Part shown: in pieces, positions 24,692-32,888 of the stretch
Layout of the letters: every line of letters begins with the position of its first letter
Numbering within the stretch: the first letter of the stretch is position 1
Assembly (NCBI RefSeq): GCF_004208415.1
Contig: NZ_CP035758.1
Location: 2,604,001-2,668,000, forward strand
Reading direction: 5' to 3'
From: Ktedonosporobacter rubrisoli
GTDB taxonomy: Bacteria > Chloroflexota > Ktedonobacteria > Ktedonobacterales > Ktedonobacteraceae
Length of the DNA stretch: 64,000 nt
Made by a program: the position numbers and the translations under genes
Notes under the pieces: generated by a model
The model's database searches: none
Told to the model about the DNA's origin: nothing
What the model saw: only the letters and a program-made list of their open reading frames with translations

Positions 24692-25882
24692 CTAGCGGCG
24701 CTGGACGTGGATTGTGCCCAGATCGGAGCTTAAATCCAGCTGGGCCTGGGGTTCGGCACCGACAGCAGTGCCACCGAATTCATTGGTAACCGAGCCCATA
24801 CTTGTACGCGCATTTAATATAAAAGACGAGTTTGAGGGTAACACTACATGGATCGTGCCGGCGCTTGTTTTCATACGATAATTGCCCCGCGGATCTAGGG
24901 TGCCATCGAAGTGGATCGTGCCAGCGTCGGTTAAGAGAGTAACCCTGCCTTGCAGAAGGGTGCGCTCGGCATGGATCGTACCGGCGTTAGTATGGACATC
25001 AGTTCGCTCACCCAGCGTAGCTTCGCGCATCGTAATCGTGCCAGCATTCGTCTTCAATTCCGAACCAGGGGCCAATACTGCCTGCTCAACCATGACGGTA
25101 CCAGCATTTGTTCTGGCCCTCACCTGCCCTTTGATTCCCGATATGTTAAGAGAGCCAGCATTGCTATCTATCTGCACGGTACAGGATTCAGGAACATAGA
25201 CATCAAGGGTCACCGAGAACACATTGAAGAGACTATTTGAGCTCCAATGCTTAACATCAACATTGAGGCCATTATCAACCTGTGTATATTCCAGTGGCGT
25301 TGTGGCATTCTCTCCAAAGAGCCGACTGACGTATTTTGTCCCGCGCACTTCTATTTTTTCAGCTTGCCCACGCCAGATACGTACGTTGCCGGCGTCGTTA
25401 TGAATGCGCAAGACAGGCTGTTCAGAGACATCGAACGTACGCGTGGGCAGCGGTACAGGCCGAGTGGAAACTGCGGCAATCACAGCAATCACAATCACAA
25501 TGCCTACTATGCTCGATAGCATGCCAGCCAGGGCGCTTAGCAGTGAGCCCATGCCTCCACTCACAACTAATACAAAAACGATGAGGATGATAAGCCAGGT
25601 GCGCCGCTGGCCTTGAAATGCTGGCTGTTTTGGGCGCAATTTCTCCCCTTGCTCATGCTGCGTATAAGGGCCACTATAACCACGGTACCCGTCCTCATAG
25701 GCCTGGGATTCCTGGTACTGGCCATGATAGTCTTCAGCATAGGGATTAACGCTGGGCTGCGGCTCGTAATAGTGTTGCTGGGCAGAACCGGCCTGTTCGC
25801 GTGGATCTGTATTGTGCATGCGCTCTTGCTGCTGCCCTGATTGTTCAGGTGGAGTAAACATTGATTCCTGGTTGCTCATCAT
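24692..25882 (-). CDS. Membrane-anchored DUF4097 beta-repeat protein
   Basis: This 396-residue protein starts with about 90 hydrophilic residues rich in Gln, Pro and Tyr. A long hydrophobic stretch (WLIILIVFVLVVSGGMG and following, about 95-145) probably spans the membrane twice or forms a hairpin. The rest is a DUF4097 domain, a beta-helix-like set of short repeats ending in AGT or AGTI: NAGSLNISG, NAGTVMVEQ, NAGTITMRE, NAGTIHAER, DAGTIHFDG, SAGTIHVVL. Proteins of this type are often encoded with membrane-stress or anti-sigma systems; no such partner is adjacent. The function is not known. Confidence 0.8.
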   Translation of the reverse strand: MMSNQESMFTPPEQSGQQQERMHNTDPREQAGSAQQHYYEPQPSVNPYAEDYHGQYQESQAYEDGYRGYSGPYTQHEQGEKLRPKQPAFQGQRRTWLIILIVFVLVVSGGMGSLLSALAGMLSSIVGIVIVIAVIAAVSTRPVPLPTRTFDVSEQPVLRIHNDAGNVRIWRGQAEKIEVRGTKYVSRLFGENATTPLEYTQVDNGLNVDVKHWSSNSLFNVFSVTLDVYVPESCTVQIDSNAGSLNISGIKGQVRARTNAGTVMVEQAVLAPGSELKTNAGTITMREATLGERTDVHTNAGTIHAERTLLQGRVTLLTDAGTIHFDGTLDPRGNYRMKTSAGTIHVVLPSNSSFILNARTSMGSVTNEFGGTAVGAEPQAQLDLSSDLGTIHVQRR

Positions 25883-26125
25883 TTTCCTTCTTTATATAAA
25901 GAGTAAGGATAAATCCTTTGAAGATTGCAAGCTCTATAGTCGCATTGAAACATTTGAAAGTCAAGAGTAGACTAGTGTGTTCTTCTATAAGATATACTCA
26001 TCTTTCTGTTATGAACAAACGTAGCCTTTTGCTAGCGACCAAATCCAGGAAACATTTACGCTTGTTTTGCTCCATCTTTATCGAGCCGCGTCATAAAACC
26101 CACGGCTTGAGCCATAGAGATAGAA

Positions 26126-26146
26126 GACGCGCTTCTGAGAAGCGTC
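26126..26146 (-). terminator. Hairpin downstream of the AI-2E transporter gene
   Basis: GACGC-GC-TTCT and AGAA-GCGTC fold with a two-base bulge, 22 bases past the leftward transporter stop, followed on the minus strand by TTCTATCTCT. Confidence 0.4.
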
Positions 26147-26167
26147 CAGCCCAAGCTGTGGGAAGCG

Positions 26168-27556
26168 TCACAAAGGCTGATCCTGTTGGGAAGAGGTTTC
26201 TGTCTCATCTTTTATAGGCATTGTTTCGGGTGCTGTAGCCGAAAACTCCTGTGGATTATTGGCCTGCCATTCTGTCCATAAGGCTATCAATACCGCCTGC
26301 ATGAGCCCGGCCACTGGCGCGGCGAATAGCGCCCCCCAGATGCCAAAGAGCTCGCTGCCGGCAAGCAAGGCAACAAGTGAGACGATGGGATGGAGCCCGA
26401 TCGTCTTGCCTACAATGCGCGGCCCCAACACGTCGCCTTCGAGCACATGCACGCCAACAAAATAGATAAGGACAATGAGGGCGATCAGCCAGCCTTTGGT
26501 GAGCGCAAGTAGTACGCAGACGATCCCGGAGACCATGGTTCCCAATATGGGAATAAACTCTAACAAAAAAGCCAGCACGCCAAGTAAGAGCCCATAGGGC
26601 ACTCCCAACAAGGTCATCCCCACGCCCACAAGGACGCCAATGAGCGTGCAGAGGAAAAGCTGGCCGCGAATGTAGCCCCCTACGATGCGGCGCATGGTCT
26701 CAACGGTAAAGCTGACGCGGCCGCGCTGACGCCAGGGAAGACTCTGCCGCAGCCAGTGGGTTGGCTTCTCCCCTTCAAGTACGAGATAGATGCTCAAGAC
26801 TGCGATCAGAACAAGGTCGAGAATAGCATTGACAATTCCGCTGACGATGGGGATAATCTGGCCTGCTATTCCCTCAAGCTGCCCTACCACCTGGCCACGC
26901 AGGTTTGCGAGCTGTTGGGAGGTGATGCCGATGGACTGCAGGAAAAGCTCAAGGGGTGCTGGCTGGCCGTTGGGACCTGGCGTTAGCAAGGTCTGGATCG
27001 TTTGGGAGAGGGAAAGAAGCTGCTCTATGGCTGTACGCACGATGAAATAGAGCAGTACGCCAAGGCCTCCTAAGATGAGCAGATAGACCAGGAGGATGCT
27101 CACCACGCGTGGCATGACCCGCGCAAATAAGGAGACGGCTGGAGAGAGCGCATAGGCGAGCAGCGCCGCGATCATAAGCATCAGGATCGTCTTTGCCACG
27201 TGACCAGCCAGCCAGAGGAGGAGCAATACTATAGTAGTCCAGGCCAGGATAACCAGCGGAATAAGGAGACGTCTGAGCCAGCGGGCGACCTGTTCCGACA
27301 AATCTTCTGACATTTCCTGCTCTGCCTGGTTGTCTGGCTGAATGGGAAGCAAGCGCTCCGCCGGGTTTTGCTGTGGTGGGGGCTGAGCCTGTGGCGTGCT
27401 GGGACCAGGGTGCATAATCCTGCTGATCTGTTTGAGCCATTGATTTGCCTGTTTTGCTCCCTGCTGAGGAGATGATGCGTCGTCCCTCTTCTCTCGCGTT
27501 TTTTCAGGAGGGGAAGCCTGATTGGCATCGTTATCGGATATAGGATCTGGTTTCAT
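26168..27556 (-). CDS. AI-2E (PerM) family transporter
   Basis: This 462-residue membrane protein has a hydrophilic N-terminus of about 90 residues, then the AI-2E layout: two membrane segments, a large extracytoplasmic loop, and a C-terminal bundle with YIRGQLFLCTLIGVLVGVGM, LLEFIPILGTMVSGI and GPRIVGKTIGLHPIVSLVALLAG. The last motif is the family signature. Members export autoinducer-2 or act as Na+/H+ antiporters; which applies here cannot be told. The C-terminal about 25 residues are polar. It appears to be a single gene. Confidence 0.88.
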   Translation of the reverse strand: MKPDPISDNDANQASPPEKTREKRDDASSPQQGAKQANQWLKQISRIMHPGPSTPQAQPPPQQNPAERLLPIQPDNQAEQEMSEDLSEQVARWLRRLLIPLVILAWTTIVLLLLWLAGHVAKTILMLMIAALLAYALSPAVSLFARVMPRVVSILLVYLLILGGLGVLLYFIVRTAIEQLLSLSQTIQTLLTPGPNGQPAPLELFLQSIGITSQQLANLRGQVVGQLEGIAGQIIPIVSGIVNAILDLVLIAVLSIYLVLEGEKPTHWLRQSLPWRQRGRVSFTVETMRRIVGGYIRGQLFLCTLIGVLVGVGMTLLGVPYGLLLGVLAFLLEFIPILGTMVSGIVCVLLALTKGWLIALIVLIYFVGVHVLEGDVLGPRIVGKTIGLHPIVSLVALLAGSELFGIWGALFAAPVAGLMQAVLIALWTEWQANNPQEFSATAPETMPIKDETETSSQQDQPL

Positions 27557-28000
27557 CTGTTCCCTCCGTGGGTAGTATCCAGGCTTATGAGCAGGGAATT
27601 GTGGTCGTGTTTAGCATGCCTCGCAAAGAGGAGAAGAAAGTGTGCGGGATTCGTCGCCGCGCATGTAATGGAAGAAAAAGCTGCTCTTTTCATAATAAAA
27701 AATTGTCTGATATCTACAGGAAATGATCTGCCGCAAAAGCTAAAGTGAATCCAGACAGCGATCTTGCAGGTAGCAATGCCCATAGATGACACGATCCTTT
27801 TTGCCAAAGAGAGACAGCTATGCTCGATTGCTTATTGCTGAAATTTTTATTTGTCCAATAATCACTACTCTCATAGCGTAGCGCGTCACTGGTAGAGCTT
27901 AAGATTAATACATCAATACTGAGAATGAGGAGCGGATTCAAGGGAATGTGCCAGCCGTCGTGGGTGCTGAATAAGAAGGGGAAATTGTGAAAACCGCGCC

Positions 28001-28028
28001 TTGACAGAGCCAGTCATCATAGCATAAT
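28001..28028 (+). promoter_or_regulatory. SigA-type promoter upstream of the purine salvage genes
   Basis: TTGACA (28001-28006) and CATAAT (28023-28028) are 16 bases apart. Transcription would begin near 28035, giving a leader of over 300 bases before the nucleoside hydrolase start. Confidence 0.55.
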
Positions 28029-28040
28029 CTATCTCTACAC

Positions 28041-28058
28041 AAGTCATACGTATGACTT
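28041..28058. promoter_or_regulatory. 18-base perfect palindrome, likely operator
   Basis: AAGTCATACGTATGACTT is a perfect palindrome about 6 bases after the predicted transcription start, the position of a repressor operator. Outer arms AGCATAA (28021-28027) and TTATGCT (28057-28063) form a second inverted repeat around it. Confidence 0.6.
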
Positions 28059-28175
28059 ATGCTACAGGCATCTAGTAGATGGCTAAAGCAGGGCAAATAT
28101 GCGCCCCCTCGTGAGCTCTCTGGAGCCAGCTTTGACGCTAGCATCCGCCTACAAGGATATTTCTTATAGCCATAT

Positions 28176-28271
28176 ATGATGAACTATGGGGAAGATGAAG
28201 AGGATAGTGCGCAAGTAGCACCGGTGATGAGCTTTAAAGAAACAAATGCAGAAGACATATTGTCTTTATGA
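28176..28271 (+). CDS. Possible 31-codon acidic leader peptide
   Basis: The frame begins ATG ATG and encodes a peptide opening with MMNYGEDEEDSAQV, with many Asp/Glu, ending in TGA 96 bases before the nucleoside hydrolase. There is no good ribosome binding site at normal distance (AAGGA lies 18 bases upstream). It could be chance. Confidence 0.15.
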   Translation: MMNYGEDEEDSAQVAPVMSFKETNAEDILSL

Positions 28272-28367
28272 TAGCTCTATAGAAGTGCCCAATCTTCGAC
28301 TTGGATGAGTGATCAGCATGTTAGCAGCCTATACAAACGGTAAGAGCAAAGTAAAGGAGGAATTTCT

Positions 28368-29297
28368 ATGCGTCGCTTTTTGATTGACACCGATACAGCC
28401 TCTGATGATGCCGTTGCGCTAGTAATGGCAATGCAGGCGCCAGATGTGCAGGTGGAAGCTATTACTGTCGTGGCTGGCAATGTTCCGGTGGAGCAAGGGG
28501 TGCAGAATGCACTCTATACTGTCGAGCTATGCAAGAAACGAGTGCCTGTCTATCAAGGGATGGCAGCTCCTATCTTGCGCCAGTTGGAGACGGCCCAGAA
28601 CGTCCATGGGCACGATGGCATGGGCGATATCGGTTTACCCTTGAGTGGAAGAGTTCCGGCTCCAGGCCATGCGGTAGATATATTGCGCGAAACCATTCGT
28701 CGACATCCTCACGAGATTACCCTTGTGACCCTGGGACCGCTTACTAACGTAGGGCTGGCTCTATTGCTCGACCCCGCGCTGGCCAGGTTGGTCAAGGAAT
28801 GCGTAATTATGGGTGGGATTGGTCAGGGATATGGCAACGTGACTCCCGTGGCTGAGTTTAATATCTGGGTCGATCCCGAGGCTGCGAAGATCGTCTTTTC
28901 CTCAGGGATGCCAATTACCATGGTTGGTTGGGACATCTCACGCATCTGGGCTACCTTTGATACTGAGGAGGCTGCGGCCATACGTCGTATAGGTACTCCA
29001 TTAGCTGAATTTTGTATTGATATTCAGAAGTCTGTGCAGACCTATGCAATCGAAAATAGCCATCTCGTGGGCTTTGATCTCCCCGATCCAATTGCCATGG
29101 CCGTTGCCCTCGATCGCGCAAGCATTGCCGAGAGCAAGCGTCTCTTTGTAGAAATAGATGCTGAGAGTGCCTTGAGCCGTGGACAGACCATCGTTGATCA
29201 TCTAGGAGCCACTGGAAATACGCCCAACGTCGAAGTAGTGCTCGCGGCCTCGCGCGAGCGCTTCCTGGAGCAACTGCGGGCCGCAGTTGGCGCTTAA
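28368..29297 (+). CDS. Nucleoside hydrolase (inosine/uridine-preferring family)
   Basis: This 309-residue enzyme hydrolyses ribonucleosides to ribose and free base. The calcium-binding signature DTDTASDDAVAL is at residues 7-18, VTLGPLTNVGLALLLDP is in the middle, the strand IMGGIGQGYGNVTPVAEFNIWVDPEAA is conserved and the catalytic-site His-like region FDLPDPIAMAVALD is near the end. The family also includes pyrimidine-specific members. AAAGGAGG precedes the ATG. It is followed 129 bases later by adenosine deaminase, so the pair makes hypoxanthine and ribose from adenosine. Confidence 0.92.
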   Translation: MRRFLIDTDTASDDAVALVMAMQAPDVQVEAITVVAGNVPVEQGVQNALYTVELCKKRVPVYQGMAAPILRQLETAQNVHGHDGMGDIGLPLSGRVPAPGHAVDILRETIRRHPHEITLVTLGPLTNVGLALLLDPALARLVKECVIMGGIGQGYGNVTPVAEFNIWVDPEAAKIVFSSGMPITMVGWDISRIWATFDTEEAAAIRRIGTPLAEFCIDIQKSVQTYAIENSHLVGFDLPDPIAMAVALDRASIAESKRLFVEIDAESALSRGQTIVDHLGATGNTPNVEVVLAASRERFLEQLRAAVGA

Positions 29298-29426
29298 CAT
29301 CTCTCATGGGACTATATTGATAGATCCATGGCCCGCCAAGAGGCGCTGTTAGTTTTGGCAAGCTTCTAATCGCTACAGACTGAAAAGCGAAGTAAGAGCA
29401 TTCTTGCAGAAAGAAGGAAATTCTAA

Positions 29427-30419
29427 GTGGATTTCAGGACTTATCCTAAAGTTGAGCTGCACCTGCACCTTGATTGCTCAGTGAGCTATGACGTGGTGCA
29501 TAAGATAGATCCAACCATCAGCCAGGCCGCCTATGAGCGCGATTTTACGGCCCCTGCTAAATGTACCGACCTGGTTGAGTATCTTAAGCGTGCCGAGAAA
29601 GGTACAGCCCTCATGCAGAGCCGTGAAAATCTCTACCTGGTTGCTACTGATATGCTGCGCCAGTTACAGAGGGACAATATTCTCTATGCCGAGATCCGTT
29701 TTGCCCCTTTTTTGCATACGGAGCAAGGGCTCTCAGTTGAAGAGGTAGTGGAAGTAGTCAATGCCGCCACGGCTGAGGCCAGCGCAGCTACCGGCGTGGA
29801 GGCCCGCTTGATTCTCTGCACGCTGCGCCATTTTTCGCCTGAGCAGAGCATGCAAACTGTGCAACTTGTCGAGCGCTTCCGCGACACCCACGTGGTGGGC
29901 CTTGATATTGCTGGAGATGAAGCAGGCTTCCCTCTGGATGCCCATGCTCCAGCCTTTCAATATGCCGTCGAACATGCTATTGCGCGTACGGCGCATGCTG
30001 GCGAGGCCAGCGGTCCAGCCAGCGTCTGGGAGACACTTGAGCGCTTGCAGCCAGCACGCATCGGGCATGGCGCGCGTAGCATCGAAGATCTAAAGCTGGT
30101 TGAGATATTGCGCCAGGAACGCATTCATCTCGAAATCTGTCCAACCTCAAACCTGCAAACCAGTCTATGCGCTACCTATGCCGATCATCCAATCGATCAG
30201 CTCTATCGGCTTGGTGTGCCGCTAAACGTTAATACCGATGCGCGCGCTACGACGCCAATAACGCTCTCAGCGGAATATGCAAAGCTCAATCAAACCTTTG
30301 GCTGGGAGCGTACCCATTTCTTGCAGAGTAACCTGCAAGCCATACAAGCCTCGTTCTTGCCCGGCGAGGAGAAGCAGAGGCTTGCGCAGCGCCTACAGGC
30401 AGGCTACGCAGCGCTCTAG
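29427..30419 (+). CDS. add: Adenosine deaminase
   Basis: This zinc hydrolase of 330 residues deaminates adenosine to inosine. The N-terminal HxH zinc motif is KVELHLHLDCSVSYD (His12, His14). The catalytic Glu is in TAHAGEASGPASVW with its zinc His, followed by RIGHGAR (substrate His), CPTSNLQTSL and the zinc Asp in NVNTDARAT. The residue after the zinc Asp is Ala; animal enzymes have Asp and actinobacterial ones often Asn here. The start is GTG at 29427 with AGAAGGAAA upstream; an ATG is not available near this point. It follows the nucleoside hydrolase gene and probably shares its transcript. Confidence 0.9.
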   Translation: MDFRTYPKVELHLHLDCSVSYDVVHKIDPTISQAAYERDFTAPAKCTDLVEYLKRAEKGTALMQSRENLYLVATDMLRQLQRDNILYAEIRFAPFLHTEQGLSVEEVVEVVNAATAEASAATGVEARLILCTLRHFSPEQSMQTVQLVERFRDTHVVGLDIAGDEAGFPLDAHAPAFQYAVEHAIARTAHAGEASGPASVWETLERLQPARIGHGARSIEDLKLVEILRQERIHLEICPTSNLQTSLCATYADHPIDQLYRLGVPLNVNTDARATTPITLSAEYAKLNQTFGWERTHFLQSNLQAIQASFLPGEEKQRLAQRLQAGYAAL

Positions 30420-30443
30420 CTTTTATATTGCCACTTATGCCAT

Positions 30444-30470
30444 GCCAGGCCTTGCTTATTATGGTCTGGC
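30444..30470. terminator. Hairpin between convergent genes
   Basis: GCCAGGCC (30444-30451) pairs with GGTCTGGC (30463-30470) across an 11-base loop, 24 bases after the adenosine deaminase stop and just before the convergent small gene's stop. It has no clear T run. Confidence 0.4.
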
Positions 30471-30480
30471 CCTGTGGCGC

Positions 30481-30825
30481 CTAATTATGGGCCTCCATGG
30501 CGAAAGAGTTCTCATTCTCGCTATAGCTAATCTCGAAGATAGTATTCGTATTAAGCTTATAATCCATTGTGCCAGCTTTCCCGCGCTGCAAAACGTAGAG
30601 AGCCTGCTGGATTGAAGAGGTAGCATCCTGTAGCTGTATGATCACTCCATTGAGATAAGGGTTGCGCTCATCGCTATAGCGAATGTGCTCTTGCATCTCG
30701 CCTGCCGGTATGTCCACGCTCACCTTGCGATCTGAGGGTGTATTGGGATCGTCACCGTTGCGCACTAAAAAAGTGACACGCAGCTGTTGACTGCTGCGAT
30801 TAACAATTGTTTTTGTGACAGCCAT
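30481..30825 (-). CDS. Hypothetical protein, 114 residues
   Basis: No family is recognised. The protein alternates strand-like segments (KTIVNRSSQQLRVTFLVRNG, DRKVSVDIPAGEMQEHIRYS, GVIIQLQDATS, TIFEISY) and looks like a small all-beta domain. It begins AVTKTIVNRSS with no signal peptide, so it should be cytoplasmic. It is a single gene on the minus strand; the 294 bases upstream (to 31119) hold no gene. Confidence 0.6.
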   Translation of the reverse strand: MAVTKTIVNRSSQQLRVTFLVRNGDDPNTPSDRKVSVDIPAGEMQEHIRYSDERNPYLNGVIIQLQDATSSIQQALYVLQRGKAGTMDYKLNTNTIFEISYSENENSFAMEAHN

Positions 30826-31119
30826 TAGACTTTACCACCTTCCAGTGCTGTAAAATTCGCCCTAAGCGCGTAAGCATATATGCACTATACGCCAATCTAG
30901 CGATCCAAGAAGGAATTTTTCCATGCTTGCTACTCCTATTGTGCAGCCTCTGAAGAACATATATATGACTATGCATAAATAAAGAGATCTATGTGGGGAA
31001 AGTTACGAGCAAGCACGCTAATATAACAAGCGAGCGGGCAGAAAAGATACCAGAAGCTATCATGCAGTTTCATAATAAGGCTGCACGATAGCTAAAGTGG
31101 CGCTCCAGGGGAAAATGTT

Positions 31120-31923
31120 TTAGCGCGTTGCCAGCTGCCGGCCATCGCGCCACTTAACCAGGCGCTCAACGGCAGAATAGTCCCAGGGCTCATCCAGTTC
31201 CAACGTAAAGAAGCTAATACCTGTAGCAACCTTGTCGTCGAGCTCGTGTTCGCTGAAATCAGTTCTGATAGCGGTACTGCGTATAATCTCATTGGGGTTG
31301 CGCCCAACTTCTTTGCACCACTGATCGAGTACCTGATTCTTGTGAGCCAGGGTAGCAACATCACCAAAGCCATGCCAGATGTTAGCATATTTGGCAGTAA
31401 TGTAGAGTGTCTTCTTTTCGCCGCCGCCACCAATCAGAATAGGAATGGAATACCTGACGGGTTTTGGTGCGTCCACTTCCCAGCGGTGGAGAATGGTTGG
31501 AATTGCCTCCTCCAACGCCTTCAGCCGACTGCCAGGCGTACCAAAATCATAGCCGTATTCTCTGTAGTCGCGCTCGAACCAGCCTGCGCCGATACCCAGA
31601 ATCAGGCGGCCGTTGCTGATGTGATCAACAGTCTTGGCCATATCGGCAAGCAAAGCCGGATTGCGATAGGTATTGCAGCTGACAAGGCAACCGATCTGAG
31701 CACGTGTAGTGAGCGTAGCCATGGCCGTTAGTAAGGTCCAGCCCTCAAAATGGCTGCCCTGGGGATCTCCGTAGAGTGGAAAGAAATGATCCCAATTCCA
31801 GATGGAATCGACGCCTATTTTCTCTACACGTTGAACGGCTTCGGCAAAGCTCTGATAGGTGGTGTGCTGAGGGTGGAGCTGTACACCAACCTGTAAGGGA
31901 TGAGTTGTTTGCGAATTGGCCAT
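31120..31923 (-). CDS. LLM-class F420-dependent oxidoreductase
   Basis: This luciferase-like enzyme has 267 residues if started at the ATG at 31923 (MANSQTTHPLQVGVQL), where GAGAGG precedes; the frame continues upstream for 51 residues that do not match the family. Signatures: RVEKIGVDSIWNWDHFFPLY, IGCLVSCNTYRNPALLADMAK, HISNGRLILGIGAGWFERDY and IPILIGGGGEKKTLYITAKYANIW. It is close in type to the enzyme at 23.5 kb but shorter at the C-terminus. The substrate is unknown; cofactor F420 is inferred from the family. Confidence 0.85.
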   Translation of the reverse strand: MANSQTTHPLQVGVQLHPQHTTYQSFAEAVQRVEKIGVDSIWNWDHFFPLYGDPQGSHFEGWTLLTAMATLTTRAQIGCLVSCNTYRNPALLADMAKTVDHISNGRLILGIGAGWFERDYREYGYDFGTPGSRLKALEEAIPTILHRWEVDAPKPVRYSIPILIGGGGEKKTLYITAKYANIWHGFGDVATLAHKNQVLDQWCKEVGRNPNEIIRSTAIRTDFSEHELDDKVATGISFFTLELDEPWDYSAVERLVKWRDGRQLATR

Positions 31924-32184
31924 AGAAAACGAAATACCTCTCGAACTGAATTGAAGTTCTCTATCCGTTGGATTACAAACCTGGCAAGTCTCCAGGTCCC
32001 TCAGATCAGCGAAAGCTGCAGAGGTGGCAGACCTGCAACTTGCCACAAATCGGTATAAGTTTATAACACGCCACACATAAGTATTATTTCAAAATTTCTG
32101 AAAACATTAAGACTTTTCGATCCTTATGCGTCGGCGAGCAGGCGCGAATTTATGTTTTATCATGGGCGTCGGCTTATCTTTAAG

Positions 32185-32209
32185 TATCGACTCTACTAGA
32201 GAGTCGATA
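32185..32209 (-). terminator. Terminator of the pyridoxamine-oxidase-like gene
   Basis: TATCGACTCT and AGAGTCGATA make a perfect 10-bp stem with a 5-base loop, 4 bases past the leftward stop at 32214. Confidence 0.6.
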
Positions 32210-32213
32210 AGAG

Positions 32214-32714
32214 CTAGCGCATATCAAGTTTTACATCTTCACCGATATCCTGGGGTTTACCGGTTATGCCCTTAATGGCGGCATAGAGTCCACTCATCTT
32301 ACCAGCTGGAGCGTCCCAGTACTCGGCGCTATCGACATGAACCTTGAGCAGGGCAAGGTTAGGATCATCCTCTCCGTTGGGAAACCAGGCTTTATACGTA
32401 GATTTCCAGTACTCTTTGATTTTTTTACGATCCTGCACAAGTTGTGCTGTCCCCGAAACCGAGACGAACGTCATATCATCGGACCGCATATAGCTCACAT
32501 TGACCTGGCGATTTTGTTCTATCTGATTCACCTTGGGAGAATCTGTATAGGTAAAGAACCATAAATCACCTGTGAAATCCGCATCCTGAGTCACCATCGG
32601 ACGACTACGCAATACGCCATCGGCTTCCTGGGTGGTCAACATGGCGAAGCGAATACCTTTGATCTTTTCTTGCAAAAGTTTTCTATCATCTTTGCTGTTT
32701 GTGTGATGTGTCAT
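32214..32714 (-). CDS. Pyridoxamine 5'-phosphate oxidase-family (general stress protein 26-like) protein
   Basis: This 166-residue split-barrel flavin-binding protein resembles the pyridox_oxidase 'general stress protein' group, which bind FMN or F420 but have no proven reaction. Features: RFAMLTTQEADGVLRSRPMVTQ at 21-42, DLWFFTYTDSPKVNQIEQN, VNVSYMRSDDMTFVSVSGTA and the WFPNGEDDPNLALLKVHVDSAEYWDAP ending typical of the group. I set the start at the ATG at 32714, which has AAGGAG 7 bases upstream; the TTG 18 bases earlier would overlap that site. Confidence 0.85.
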   Translation of the reverse strand: MTHHTNSKDDRKLLQEKIKGIRFAMLTTQEADGVLRSRPMVTQDADFTGDLWFFTYTDSPKVNQIEQNRQVNVSYMRSDDMTFVSVSGTAQLVQDRKKIKEYWKSTYKAWFPNGEDDPNLALLKVHVDSAEYWDAPAGKMSGLYAAIKGITGKPQDIGEDVKLDMR

Positions 32715-32812
32715 AGATCTCTCCTTAAGCAAGCTAGCGGCAAATTCTTATCGATTTTTACTTCTGATACACGCTGGAGATTGAGTAAGGGAATACATTC
32801 ATAGCTCTCTTT

Positions 32813-32839
32813 TGTCACAAAGTTTGGGCTTATCTCGTC
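32813..32839 (+). promoter_or_regulatory. ECF41-type sigma factor promoter
   Basis: TGTCACA (32813-32819), 16 bases, then CGTC (32836-32839): this equals the published ECF41 target consensus (TGTCACA, about 16 bases, CGTC). It lies 50 bases upstream of the oxidoreductase gene, which is itself followed by an ECF41 sigma factor gene. Confidence 0.8.
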
Positions 32840-32888
32840 TGCTTTGCGTAAAATTCTTCAATAGTTAAAAAATAAGGAGAAGGCTATC

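Larger units (their letters stand above)
27557..28367. other. 811-bp gap with a promoter, a palindrome and a possible micro-ORF
   Basis: The gap separates the divergent AI-2E and nucleoside hydrolase genes. Reading frames here have no family resemblance. Supported content: the promoter at 28001-28028, the palindrome at 28041-28058 and a 31-codon frame at 28176-28271. The part from 27557 to 28000 shows nothing I can identify. Confidence 0.6.

Noticed and set aside
27553..28144. Three overlapping minus-strand frames in the gap before the nucleoside hydrolase
   Set aside because: No motifs, no ribosome binding sites and composition like non-coding DNA.
30812..30818. TGTCACA on the minus strand as a second ECF41 site
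   Set aside because: There is no CGTC at 16-17 bases, and it lies inside the coding region of the small hypothetical gene.
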